This document shows, piece after piece, positions 17,380 to 26,465 of a DNA stretch of 62,342 nt. The stretch's first letter is position 1. Each line of letters opens with the position of its first letter. The notes under the pieces were generated by a model, which saw nothing but the letters and a program-made list of their open reading frames with translations, searched no databases and was not told the origin of the DNA. The stretch covers positions 1 through 62,342 of the forward strand of contig BAABWY010000010.1 in assembly GCA_040367435.1 (NCBI GenBank). The letters are read 5' to 3'. Source of the DNA: Hyphomicrobiales bacterium 4NK60-0047b (lineage in GTDB: Bacteria; Pseudomonadota; Alphaproteobacteria; Rhizobiales; HXMU1428-3). The translations under genes were made by a program, and so were the position numbers.

Positions 17380-18795
17380 ATGAATATAGAAGAAACACTA
17401 AAATTTTTAGAGCGAATCTATCCAATCACTGGAGTAATACATGTTGGTGTGGGAGGGCCTCATAATTTGAGCCTCTATAAAAACCTTGGAATAGAAAAAG
17501 TGTTATTGATTGAGGCCAATAAAACCAGATGCGAAATAATCGAAAAGCACATTCCTGGAGATAAAGATTGGAAAGTCATCAATCAGGTCATCGCTGAAGC
17601 AGAGGGTAAGGCGCAATATTATGAGTTAAATAATAAAAATGAAAGCGGCCTAATTCCTCCAGAAAAGCTTCAACCAATTTGGCCAAATATCAAACTGGTT
17701 GAGGAAAAAACTGAAACGGTAACAACATTAGATAGTCTTGTTTCTGAGTATTCTGATGGTGAGAGTAGTGACGAATTGAATCTTCTAGTCATTGATTGCT
17801 TATCATCTTTTTCAATTCTTAAAGGCGCAAAAAAGCTTCTATCTAGTATTGATGTCCTGTTAGTTTTGAGAATATCTGATGATTGCAGCGGTATAACATT
17901 CGATAGTCTTCATGAGATTCTCAAGGAGAATAGTTTGGTTGAGTTTTTAAATCATAAAGAGATTCACCCATATTTGCAGCAGTCTTTATTTCTAAAAGAC
18001 AGGCTAGTTAAAAAAAACAGCATGCTAAATTCTGCAAGACGTAACAAGGAATTGGAGAACGAGGTCGTTGCAAAACGTCAAGAAAATTTAAGGTTACTCG
18101 ATAGACTAAACAACACCGATATCGTTAAAAAAGAAATATTTAGAGAAGGTTGGTATTACAGCCTAAATTCTTTAGATCGAAAAATAGAAAAATATTTAGA
18201 TTTTGATGAAGGCTACTTTGTTGAGCTTGGTGCTTCTAACGGAATTAAACAATCTAATACTTTATATTTCGAAGTGAGCAGAAATTGGCGAGGAGTTCTA
18301 ATTGAACCTGTTTTGCATAATTTTATGAAGTGTAAATATTATAGGTCTTCGGAAAATTATTTTAGTTGTAGTGCATGTGTTTCCTTTGAATATAAAAAAA
18401 ACTTTGTTGATCTTATTTATGCTGATCTCATGACCACTCCAGTCAATGTCGAGAGTGATCTACCTTCTTCTGAGGAACATACAGCTTTATGTCTAGAGAA
18501 AAGATATATGGATAAGGAGGATTCTCTCGTTGATTTCATTGCTCCGGCAGAAACATTAAATGCAATTTTAACTAAAGCAAAAGCTCCAAAAAACATAGAT
18601 TTACTCTCCCTAGATGTAGAGGGAGGGGAATTGGAAGTTTTAAAAGGTGTTTGCTTTGATGATTATCAAATCAATAACATTTTATGTGAGATTCGAAATA
18701 TCTCTAAAGTTGAAGAGTATTTATCCGGGTATGGATACGAGCTGCAAGAAAAGCTTAGTAAACATGATTATTTTTTCTCATTGGTAAAACGATAA
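17380..18795 (+). CDS. Double FkbM-type methyltransferase fusion
   Basis: A 471-residue protein made of two FkbM-like SAM-dependent methyltransferase domains. The N-terminal copy (~1-200) keeps the first strand (GVIHVGVGGPHNLSLYKN, LLIEANKTRCEI), but the DxEG motif is replaced by VIDCLSSFSILKGA. The C-terminal copy (~255-471) is intact: YFVELGASNGIKQSN, GVLIEPVLHNF, LLSLDVEGGELEVLKGV. A helical linker (~205-245) joins them. The likely activity is O-methylation of a glycan residue by the second domain, with the first as a degenerate or regulatory copy. It lies 55 nt after the sulfotransferase-like gene, in the same direction. Confidence 0.82.
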   Translation: MNIEETLKFLERIYPITGVIHVGVGGPHNLSLYKNLGIEKVLLIEANKTRCEIIEKHIPGDKDWKVINQVIAEAEGKAQYYELNNKNESGLIPPEKLQPIWPNIKLVEEKTETVTTLDSLVSEYSDGESSDELNLLVIDCLSSFSILKGAKKLLSSIDVLLVLRISDDCSGITFDSLHEILKENSLVEFLNHKEIHPYLQQSLFLKDRLVKKNSMLNSARRNKELENEVVAKRQENLRLLDRLNNTDIVKKEIFREGWYYSLNSLDRKIEKYLDFDEGYFVELGASNGIKQSNTLYFEVSRNWRGVLIEPVLHNFMKCKYYRSSENYFSCSACVSFEYKKNFVDLIYADLMTTPVNVESDLPSSEEHTALCLEKRYMDKEDSLVDFIAPAETLNAILTKAKAPKNIDLLSLDVEGGELEVLKGVCFDDYQINNILCEIRNISKVEEYLSGYGYELQEKLSKHDYFFSLVKR

Positions 18796-19074
18796 AGCGA
18801 ACTTTTAAAAATAAGTATGGTTAGTAATACAAGTGTTCCAAACAAAAAATGGGCTGTGTCTAATGAGCTCGAAAAACAGCACCTTAAAAAATATCACAAG
18901 AAATTTGGAGTTGTATTGTTGAGATGAAGTAAAGAAGCATTTCGCCTAAGTATCTGATAAGTAAATTCAATTAACCAAAGGTGAGGACATTTTGTTTGTT
19001 ATTTGTTTTGAAGTATGCAATGTTATGTTGTTGATTTTAAGTGTTTGTAATTTGTTGTTCATTAGGATTTATAT

Positions 19075-20961
19075 ATGAGTAATAAGTATAAATCTACGCC
19101 CTTTTTTACTGTTATTACGGTTGTGTTTAATGATGCATGGGCATTGTTTAAAACAACAAGATCTGTGTTTAGGCAAAATTTTAAAGATTTCGAATATTTA
19201 GTGATTGATGGAAATTCAGCGGATGGCACAACTGAACTAATCGATTTTTGGAAATCTGTTGGCATGATAACAAATTCTATTTCCGAACCGGACGGTAGTG
19301 TCTATGAGGCCATGAACAAAGGTTTAAGATTGGCAAATGGTAAATTTGTATGTTTTATGAATGCTGGAGATGTTTTTGCTGATGATCAGGTAATCGAAAA
19401 AGTCTATCAAAAGCTCCAAAACACAGATCTTGATGGTGTTCTTGGTTGGGGTGGCTTAAACGATCAAATATGGGCCTCGTGGGTTGAGGGTGAAGCTTTT
19501 AAACTTTCTAGCCTAGGTTTCTGTCATCAATCTCTTTATGTAAAACGATCGTTATTACTCCAAACCCCTTTTGATCAGCGTGAATTTAAAACTGATAGCG
19601 ACACCTTGCAATTAGGAAGACTATATTCTGCCGGCGCAAATATTTCCATAGTTCCAGAAGTCTTGGCTATAAGAGGTAATGAACCTGGAATTTCTGCTGA
19701 TTTAAAAAGGACAAAAGCCTCAATAAAAAATACGATTATAGAAGAATATCCATCATTGTCTTCTGTCGATGCTGAAAAAATAATTGAATTCAGGCGAAAA
19801 TGCTCAGAGCCTGAGTGGATTATAAGTTTGTCAGAAAGGTCAAGTTTTCCACTTAACAAACACATCGCATACATGATCCTTGATACTCTTTTTCAAGGGC
19901 AATCAAAAGCCTTAAGTGAAGAAGTTGTTGTAGATTTAATTGAATGTGCTTCCAAGATAATCTCTCTTGAAAATAGCCAGCAGTCTGAAGAAGAGCTGCT
20001 AAAATTGAAGACGTTTCAAAATATAAGAAGTGAATTGCTATTTAAAAAAGCTATAAGAAAAAAAATATTAAATGATGAGATCTCAAAATTTGAAAAAGAA
20101 GAAAGTTGCCGTATTAAAACACTCAAGGCAAGGCGCTCTAAATTCACTAAGCAAAAAACTACTGATTCAATTGTGACGCTGACGTCCTTTCCAGCTAGGC
20201 TGTCTACTCTTCACTTTGTAATTGAGTCTATTATAGAACAATCAGTGCGTCCTAAAGAGATACATGTTTGGTTGGGGGCTGATGAAGTACCTAACAAAAG
20301 TTGGTTACCAGCAAAATTGATCAAGTTAGAACAGTATGGACTAAAGCTTAACTTTGCAAAAAGAACATTCCATCAATACGATAAATTTTTACATAACTAT
20401 GACTTAAACCAAAGAAGTCCATTCATTTTAGTTGATGATGATGTAATCTACCCAGAAAATTCTATTGAAAGTCTAGTTGCTGAGCATCAAAAACACCCTA
20501 AGGCTGTGATTGCAAATCGATGCCATAAGATAAAACTAAAAGATGGTTTAAGGTTTGCTCCATACAAGGAATGGCAGCGAGAAGTAAGAGCCGCTCAGCC
20601 AAGTCTAGTATTAATGCCGACTGGTGCCGGGGGAGTTTTGTATCCACCTGGATTCTTGAATCATCCAGACGTGAGAAACATCAGAGATATTCTGACTTAT
20701 GCGCCGTATGCCGACGACATTTGGCTTAAAATTTGTTCTCTAGCTTTAGCTATACCAACCAAATCCACTCATTTAAGTGATGGCTGTGGGTGGTACCATA
20801 GGTACACACCAACCATGATGAATGATACTTTGATGGCAACCAATGTAGAGAAAGGGCTAAATGATATTCAAATTAACCGATGTGTTGATTGGTTAACTAT
20901 TAAGAAGCCTTCCTGGCGCTCTGAATTTCTTCGTGATTATGAGGTAGGGCATCTATGTTAA
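19075..20961 (+). CDS. Two-domain glycosyltransferase (GT2 plus second GT-A domain)
   Basis: A 628-residue fusion. Residues ~5-230 are a GT2 domain of the WcaA kind: TVITVVFNDAWAL, YLVIDGNSADGTTE, ISEPDGSVYEAMNKGLRLA and a metal-site region CFMNAGDVFADD. Residues ~235-360 are helical linker. Residues ~365-628 form a second GT-A-like domain: VTLTSFPARLSTLHFVIES, FAKRTFHQYDK, FILVDDDVIYP with the DDD metal site. The ATG has AGGATT 6-7 nt upstream. It probably adds two sugars in succession, or one domain is structural. The next gene overlaps its 3' end by 7 nt, which implies coupled translation. Confidence 0.85.
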   Translation: MSNKYKSTPFFTVITVVFNDAWALFKTTRSVFRQNFKDFEYLVIDGNSADGTTELIDFWKSVGMITNSISEPDGSVYEAMNKGLRLANGKFVCFMNAGDVFADDQVIEKVYQKLQNTDLDGVLGWGGLNDQIWASWVEGEAFKLSSLGFCHQSLYVKRSLLLQTPFDQREFKTDSDTLQLGRLYSAGANISIVPEVLAIRGNEPGISADLKRTKASIKNTIIEEYPSLSSVDAEKIIEFRRKCSEPEWIISLSERSSFPLNKHIAYMILDTLFQGQSKALSEEVVVDLIECASKIISLENSQQSEEELLKLKTFQNIRSELLFKKAIRKKILNDEISKFEKEESCRIKTLKARRSKFTKQKTTDSIVTLTSFPARLSTLHFVIESIIEQSVRPKEIHVWLGADEVPNKSWLPAKLIKLEQYGLKLNFAKRTFHQYDKFLHNYDLNQRSPFILVDDDVIYPENSIESLVAEHQKHPKAVIANRCHKIKLKDGLRFAPYKEWQREVRAAQPSLVLMPTGAGGVLYPPGFLNHPDVRNIRDILTYAPYADDIWLKICSLALAIPTKSTHLSDGCGWYHRYTPTMMNDTLMATNVEKGLNDIQINRCVDWLTIKKPSWRSEFLRDYEVGHLC

Positions 20962-21632
20962 ATGAGTTTTCTTATCCTGATTTTTTTCAAGTACGTAATC
21001 ATCAATGTGTTTTTCATAAAATTTTATATGATGCTATACGTGAAAGAAAAGGAGTGCATTTGTCATTTGAGCCGGCAAAAGTCATTGTTTCAATAGATAA
21101 AAAAAATCGTGTAAAAAATAATATTACCTTAAAGGGGGGGTGGCGTTCATCTCTCTTGAATATCCAACATCAAAAATCGAGTTCATTATTATTGTCTCCA
21201 TTTTTTTTTAATATCAAAGAATTTTATTTGTCACATTCATGTATTTTTACAATGGATATGGAGCATAGATCTATAGCAGATATTTTTATGAGAAACTTAT
21301 TTTATGCCGCATGCCGAAAAGGCTGCATCACTTTTGAAAGTATCGATGAGCAAAAAGATGATCAGATGAATAAAAACCACAAAGACTTCACGCTACGGTA
21401 TTTATGGATATTCGAGGAGCAAATAGCAGAAAAGTTATTTCCAAATAAGAATGTGCTCGACATGATGGTCGTGAATGCACATTTTCAAATTAAAAAGTTT
21501 TCTAACCCAATTATTGAGAATGGATTTAACGAGTTTAGAGCCAATGCATCGAATTTAGAACAAAATTCATATTATAAGAAACTTATAAACGAGATAATTG
21601 ATGTCAGAGAAAAGGTTCTATCTCACATCTAG
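20955..21632 (+). CDS. Unrecognised protein of the polysaccharide locus
   Basis: A 225-residue soluble protein without signal peptide or membrane segment. No family is recognised. It has several Cys/His (NHQCVFHKILYDAI, SHSCIFTMDMEHRS, YAACRKGCITFE), an acidic patch (ESIDEQKDDQ) and a helical C-terminus. The start ATG lies inside the last codons of the two-domain glycosyltransferase gene (7-nt overlap), and the exostosin-like gene follows after 19 nt. Tight packing points to a function tied to these enzymes, perhaps a glycosyltransferase accessory protein or a new modifying enzyme, but this is inference from position. Confidence 0.7.
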   Translation: MLNEFSYPDFFQVRNHQCVFHKILYDAIRERKGVHLSFEPAKVIVSIDKKNRVKNNITLKGGWRSSLLNIQHQKSSSLLLSPFFFNIKEFYLSHSCIFTMDMEHRSIADIFMRNLFYAACRKGCITFESIDEQKDDQMNKNHKDFTLRYLWIFEEQIAEKLFPNKNVLDMMVVNAHFQIKKFSNPIIENGFNEFRANASNLEQNSYYKKLINEIIDVREKVLSHI

Positions 21633-21651
21633 TTGAGGTGGTTTTATTGTA

Positions 21652-22668
21652 ATGAGTATGCACTCGAATATAGGTTTCAGTGAAAAGCAGTATAAGATTG
21701 TACTGAAAAAAAACATTTTGGCTTTTCCTTATTTCTGGCAAGTACCAGCCGAGACGGAAAAGGCAGCATATGAAACCATTTTGGATTCAGGTATAAATGA
21801 TCAATTCGACTATTTAGCTTTTCCATGGGCAACAATAATTGATGGCGTTAGAAATGATGCCTCGATTGCTTATGAAATATTAATAAATTTAAAAAAAGCA
21901 AGTAGTGTTAATAGTCTAGGTTGCAAACGAAGGGCTACAGTTGCTCAGCACATACATGCTGATCATTTTGTAGATTTATTCAAGGCCTGTGGGATAACAG
22001 ATTTATTCTGGTCTCACGCTACAAAAAAAATATCAGAAATCGGTGGGATTCGGTTGCATCCATTCCCACTTTTTCCAGCGCAAACCCCAAAGGGGCCTAC
22101 ACGGAATCTCCCTAACAATCAGCGGAAATATTTAGCAAACTTTATTGGAGCGTATAATCCATCGATTTATTTAAGTAATGTGAGAGACGTTATTTTAAAA
22201 GATACCAATAAGTATGGAGATCTACTAATTATCAAACGTGGTGCTTGGCATTTTGATCGTGCAGTTTATCAAGAACAAATTAGAGGGGTAGCGCCGGGTG
22301 AGCAAAAGAAATTACAAGAAGAAGCCTATAAAGAAGAATATTTGAGTGCGATTAAGAATTCATGGTTCACATTGTGTCCTACTGGATCTGGCCCAAATAG
22401 TATTCGAATATTCGAGAGCCTTTGCCTTGGCTCAATTCCAATTGTTTTAACAAAAGATCTTAAGCTCGTAGGGGATGAAACTCTATGGCAGCAAGCTTGT
22501 ATTATTGAAGAAGATTCTGCAGACGGCTATTCAAGGGCAATCAAGCTGGCAAGAAACGCTGTTCATGCTAGGAGAATGGAATTAATAGAGAATGGGCGCA
22601 TATTAGTCGAAAAAATTAAGCCTTCATCGTTTGCAGATATAATTATTGATGCAATGAAAGAACATTGA
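21652..22668 (+). CDS. Exostosin-like glycosyltransferase (GT47 type)
   Basis: A 338-residue protein. The C-terminal half has the exostosin pattern: SWFTLCPTGSGPNSIRIFE, then SLCLGSIPIVLTKDLKLV, where the Glu in RIFE and the following small-residue loop form the nucleotide-sugar site in GT47 enzymes. The N-terminal part (AFPYFWQVPAETEKA, LAFPWATIIDG) is also typical of bacterial members. It is cytoplasmic with no membrane segment. It starts 19 nt after the unrecognised gene and ends just before the methyltransferase gene, so it lies within one tight operon. The sugar donor cannot be predicted. Confidence 0.8.
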   Translation: MSMHSNIGFSEKQYKIVLKKNILAFPYFWQVPAETEKAAYETILDSGINDQFDYLAFPWATIIDGVRNDASIAYEILINLKKASSVNSLGCKRRATVAQHIHADHFVDLFKACGITDLFWSHATKKISEIGGIRLHPFPLFPAQTPKGPTRNLPNNQRKYLANFIGAYNPSIYLSNVRDVILKDTNKYGDLLIIKRGAWHFDRAVYQEQIRGVAPGEQKKLQEEAYKEEYLSAIKNSWFTLCPTGSGPNSIRIFESLCLGSIPIVLTKDLKLVGDETLWQQACIIEEDSADGYSRAIKLARNAVHARRMELIENGRILVEKIKPSSFADIIIDAMKEH

Positions 22669-22696
22669 AATTGACTTGAAGATTTATGGAGATTAC

Positions 22697-23368
22697 ATGG
22701 GAAAAGAATATAACTGTATTGTATGCGGTGGTTCTGATTTTAATAAAGCTTATCAAGGAAGGCTAGGTAGAAATGGAAACCCACCTTTATGTACACAATG
22801 TGGAAGTGTAGAGCGTCATAGAATAGTTTATGGTATCTATGAAAATTTAAAACCAATCACTCAAAGTCGCTCGGTGTTACAATTTGCCCCGGATTGTTCA
22901 GTCAACAAAAATAATTTCAAGTCATATACAGGGTCAGTTTATGACGGTCAAAATCCACTAGACATTAAAAATACTAAACTGTCCTCTGGCAGCTACGATA
23001 TTGTTGTTTCAAACCATGTTTTTGAACACATAGATGATGATGTCGCGGCGCTTAAAGAATGTATCCGGCTGGTTGGTGAGGAAGGGTTTGTTCATATATG
23101 CGTTCCATTGCCTGCGTATTTCACTTGTACAGTTGATTGGGGGTACGCCGATAAAACAAAGTCTTATCACTATCGAAATTATGGTGCGGATATGGGAAGT
23201 AATTTCTGCAAACAGGTTAATGGTTTGAAATGTCTAGCTGTAATGGGAACGGATAAAGTCACTGGTTTAAGTGATATCATTTTTTTCTTCTCTAAGTCTC
23301 AGAACATGCTGATAGAACTGGCAAATAATATGCGAGAAACCGATTTTATGTGTGTTTTTATTTCCTAA
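22697..23368 (+). CDS. SAM-dependent methyltransferase with N-terminal zinc ribbon
   Basis: A 223-residue class I methyltransferase. The ATG at 22697 is preferred over the TTG at 22676 because GGAG lies about 5-6 nt upstream. An N-terminal zinc ribbon is visible (CIVCGG and CTQCGS, two CxxC pairs). The methyltransferase core follows: SVLQFAPDC for the SAM site, YDIVVSNHVFEHIDDD for motif IV, and GFVHICVPLP. Similar proteins occur in glycan clusters, where they methylate sugars. It lies 28 nt after the exostosin-like gene. The next gene (GtrII-like) starts 101 nt downstream. Confidence 0.85.
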   Translation: MGKEYNCIVCGGSDFNKAYQGRLGRNGNPPLCTQCGSVERHRIVYGIYENLKPITQSRSVLQFAPDCSVNKNNFKSYTGSVYDGQNPLDIKNTKLSSGSYDIVVSNHVFEHIDDDVAALKECIRLVGEEGFVHICVPLPAYFTCTVDWGYADKTKSYHYRNYGADMGSNFCKQVNGLKCLAVMGTDKVTGLSDIIFFFSKSQNMLIELANNMRETDFMCVFIS

Positions 23369-23469
23369 AATATTCGATCTAGGTTTGTTGAGAAAAAAAC
23401 TTTTTCTTATTTAATTCTTTAGATTGATTTCTACCTTTTACAAAATAGTAATACTGGGACTAATTAATT

Positions 23470-25038
23470 ATGTTATTAAAATCCACTCAGTTAGAGAAAT
23501 TTGATTTAATTGAGATGATATTGGAATGGTATCAGAAATTAGATAGTAGAATTAAAGTAGCTTTTATAATTTCCTTTGTTGTCGGAGTTATAAGTTTTCT
23601 ACCATTTATAGTTCATCACCCCTTTCATGATCATGGTATGAGATTGCCCTGGGTCAATCCAAATGACCAAGTCCATCATGGTAGATGGTTCTCCTACGTT
23701 TTAATAATGTTATTTAATAATGCTGATTTGCCAGTATTTACGAGTCTATTCTGTATAGCGCTAAATGTAATAAGCGGTATTTTAATTGTGCGCACTTGGA
23801 GTAGTGAAATGTCTGCGCATAAGCTGACAATTTGCGTTCTTTTAATATCTATTTATCCGGCTTTACTCACAGGATTTTATTATACATTCATTTCGCAAAT
23901 TTATTTCTTTGCTTTATTTTTTTCCGCACTAGCCCTTTTTGTATTTAGAAAAGTAAGTCTTTTAAGAATCTCAATTAGCTCATTTCTTGTCATGTTAGCT
24001 ATGGCGTCTTATCAACCAGCAATTAGTTTTTTTGCAACCATTTTAACCTGCTTCTTTGTAGTGAAATTTATAGAAGAAAAGGGAGCGGGGGCCTCAAATT
24101 TTGAGATATTGAAATATGAAATAATCCCTCGTTCATTTTCAATTATAGTGGGGCTGCTTCTTTATAGATTAAGTCTAGGAATTTTAAATATTCCGTTGAA
24201 TAGCCACGCGTCCCAAACAATCCAACTTGAGGATTATTTCAGTAGATTTATTGATGTTGTGAATATTAGTTTTAAACATTTATATTTGACGCAACCAGAA
24301 TTCCTTACGCTGCTGAAGGCAGTGTTGCTTTTGTTTGTTGTTTTATCTGCAATAACTATAGTGTTTCACTCAATTAAAATGAAGATGGGATGGATAGCCC
24401 TACTGATTATCGTTCCTTTGTTCATGATAGCAGTCATTTCAACGAAATTAATGTATCTGATTTCAAGCAGCAATGAATTTTATGTTTATCGTTATAATTA
24501 TGCTTTAGGGGCGCTTTATGCATTCTCAGTATTTATTTGCCTTCAGTATGTCAGGGGTACATTTCTTAGAAGTATAGTGCTTATTTTTTCCGTTTTTGTA
24601 GCCATTAAATATTCCTATTCAAATTTAATTCGTCAGAGCGTTATTATGAAATCGCAGATCCACGATTTAGCTATGGCGAATAGAATCTTAATGAGAATCG
24701 AAAGCTTGGATGAGCTGGACTATAAGAAAAAGTACACGCTAATTCGGCTTGGAAATTATTCGAATATTCGAAGAGAATTATTGCAATCAAAAGGGCATAA
24801 AAGTGACCTTATAGGCGGTGGGCATATGGACTTCGGGGACATAACAGCACGATGGTCGCCTGCTGATATTATGAAACTTTTAGGAAGTAAGGTGAAATGG
24901 AAATATTATGGATATACACCTGGCTTTAGAGAAAAAATAAAATACGCTAGAGAACATCTTGTTGAGAATAGAAAAGTATGGCCGCACTCAAGTTCTGTGT
25001 TTGTAGAAAGTGATATTATATATGTATATATCAATTGA
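23470..25038 (+). CDS. GtrII-like membrane glucosyltransferase
   Basis: A 522-residue polytopic inner-membrane protein with about ten to eleven hydrophobic helices from residue ~30 to ~395 and a C-terminal periplasmic part. The N-terminal loop has DHGMRLPWVNPNDQVHHGRW, a pattern of the glucosyltransferase GtrII family (Glucos_trans_II). These enzymes take glucose from undecaprenyl phosphate and attach it to O-antigen outside the membrane. GtrB- and GtrA-like genes follow at 25192 and 26466, completing the usual three-gene set, though in a different order (GtrII-GtrB-GtrA) from the phage-type gtrA-gtrB-gtrX clusters. Confidence 0.82.
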   Translation: MLLKSTQLEKFDLIEMILEWYQKLDSRIKVAFIISFVVGVISFLPFIVHHPFHDHGMRLPWVNPNDQVHHGRWFSYVLIMLFNNADLPVFTSLFCIALNVISGILIVRTWSSEMSAHKLTICVLLISIYPALLTGFYYTFISQIYFFALFFSALALFVFRKVSLLRISISSFLVMLAMASYQPAISFFATILTCFFVVKFIEEKGAGASNFEILKYEIIPRSFSIIVGLLLYRLSLGILNIPLNSHASQTIQLEDYFSRFIDVVNISFKHLYLTQPEFLTLLKAVLLLFVVLSAITIVFHSIKMKMGWIALLIIVPLFMIAVISTKLMYLISSSNEFYVYRYNYALGALYAFSVFICLQYVRGTFLRSIVLIFSVFVAIKYSYSNLIRQSVIMKSQIHDLAMANRILMRIESLDELDYKKKYTLIRLGNYSNIRRELLQSKGHKSDLIGGGHMDFGDITARWSPADIMKLLGSKVKWKYYGYTPGFREKIKYAREHLVENRKVWPHSSSVFVESDIIYVYIN

Positions 25039-25191
25039 GTTGCTTCGTTTTATTTGCTACAAAAGAAGAAAATATATTTTTTGTGAAATTAATATTTTTT
25101 AATATTTCTATTTATTTAAAAATTGTGTGTTTTGTTCAATGATATCTCTGATTGTCAACTTACGGACATGTATATTTGTATTGGTGAATGA

Positions 25192-26130
25192 ATGAGTTTG
25201 GTATTATCAGTTGTTGTGCCTTGTTTTAATGAAGAAGATGTTCTTTTATTGTTTTATAATAGAATGAAAAAAGCTTGCGATACAGCGGTACCTTCAGGTG
25301 CTTATGAAATTATAATAATTAATGATGGATCTACAGATAACACCTGGCAGCTAGCCCAACAATTAGTAAAAGATGATCCCAAAGTGGTTGCTATTGATCT
25401 TTTCCGGAACCATGGTCATCAATTGGCGGTGACTGCAGGATTGATGAAAAGTAAGGGAAGTCGCGTTATGATGATTGATGCTGATCTGCAGGATCCGCCC
25501 GAGTTGTTAGAGCCTTTTATGAAAAAGATTGATGAAGGCTTTGATGTTGTTTATGGGCAGCGCAAAATCCGAGAAGGTGAGAGCGTGTTTAAGCGTTTTA
25601 CCGCAAAATATTTTTATCGCATCTTATCATCAACTTCGACAACTGATATTCCATTAGATACTGGTGACTTTCGCTTGATGACGAGGAAGGTCGTTGATCA
25701 AGTAAACCAAATGCAGGAATCCCATAGGTTTTTACGTGGCATGGTTGCTTGGGTTGGTGGTCGCCAAGTTGCGTATCAATATGATCGAGAAAAACGGGCT
25801 GCAGGAGAAACAAAATATACTTTATCCAAAATGGTGTCTTTTGCAGCGGATGCAATAACTGGCTTTTCTACCTCTCCTTTAAGGCTTGCAATTTATGTAG
25901 GTATTGCTGCTTTGTTTTTTGCAATGATTTTAATGGCATATGTGATCATTAGTTATGTTTATTTCGAAACAGTTCCAGGGTGGGCAAGTCTAGGGTGTAT
26001 TTTTCTTATGTTCTCTTCAGTGCAGTTAATAATACTTGGTTTTATCGGTGATTACATTGGTCGGATATTTGTGGAAGTAAAAGGGCGGCCACTAATAAAT
26101 ATTCGGCAAGTGTTGCATAGAGATAGTTAG
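25192..26130 (+). CDS. gtrB: GtrB-like polyprenyl-phosphate glucosyltransferase
   Basis: A 312-residue GT2 protein that moves glucose from UDP-glucose to undecaprenyl phosphate. The catalytic domain (~1-225) shows LSVVVPCFNEEDV, IIINDGSTDNTW, MMIDADLQDPPELL and HRFLRGMVAWVG. Two C-terminal membrane helices (~230-300) are typical (LAIYVGIAALFFAMILMAYV and the LGCIFLMFSSVQLIILGFIG stretch). Its length matches the family. It stands 153 nt after the GtrII-like gene, which would use its lipid-linked glucose. The region just downstream is an unusual 335-nt gap before gtrA. Confidence 0.92.
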   Translation: MSLVLSVVVPCFNEEDVLLLFYNRMKKACDTAVPSGAYEIIIINDGSTDNTWQLAQQLVKDDPKVVAIDLFRNHGHQLAVTAGLMKSKGSRVMMIDADLQDPPELLEPFMKKIDEGFDVVYGQRKIREGESVFKRFTAKYFYRILSSTSTTDIPLDTGDFRLMTRKVVDQVNQMQESHRFLRGMVAWVGGRQVAYQYDREKRAAGETKYTLSKMVSFAADAITGFSTSPLRLAIYVGIAALFFAMILMAYVIISYVYFETVPGWASLGCIFLMFSSVQLIILGFIGDYIGRIFVEVKGRPLINIRQVLHRDS

Positions 26131-26465
26131 GGAGCAAAACTTAAGTAAGTATGGTTTGTTTTCAAAGCCTTTCGACACTATAGGCGACCAAATTGGTTTT
26201 ATCCAAGGACGCTCTCACAGACCGCCTTCGGGGGCGTCGAGCAACTTATATAGGGCAGTTTCCCCGTATTGCTTTTTTTTTCTAGACAAAAACGGCTTGT
26301 GAGGGGCCCAAAGTAGATAATTTATGAGTTTGCGGTTTAGCTAAAATATTTTTCGGTCAAATCGCTCATGCTTGTATCCAGAATTTAAAATATTATGTTG
26401 TTTGAAAAACATTTAAGTAAACGTGATAAATGATGAAACTTAATTTGTAAGATTAGAAAAATTCC
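26131..26465. other. Gap inside the Gtr set with a G+C-rich hairpin and T-run
   Basis: 335 bases without a gene between gtrB and gtrA. They contain a G+C-rich potential hairpin (GACGC at 26213 with GCGTC about 25 nt later, inner CGCC/GGCG) and a nine-to-ten-base T-run near 26272-26281. This could be a terminator or the scar of a lost gene. No reading frame with a ribosome site was found. Confidence 0.4.

Noticed and set aside
18817-18927. 36-codon frame after the double FkbM gene (begins MVSNTSVPNKKWAVSNELE)
   Set aside because: No ribosome site and too short; it may be a gene remnant, but nothing supports expression.
26208-26245. A further copy of the modular intergenic repeat inside the Gtr gap
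   Set aside because: Only CTCTCAC (reverse of GTGAGAG) and a G+C-rich hairpin are shared; the ordered blocks are missing.
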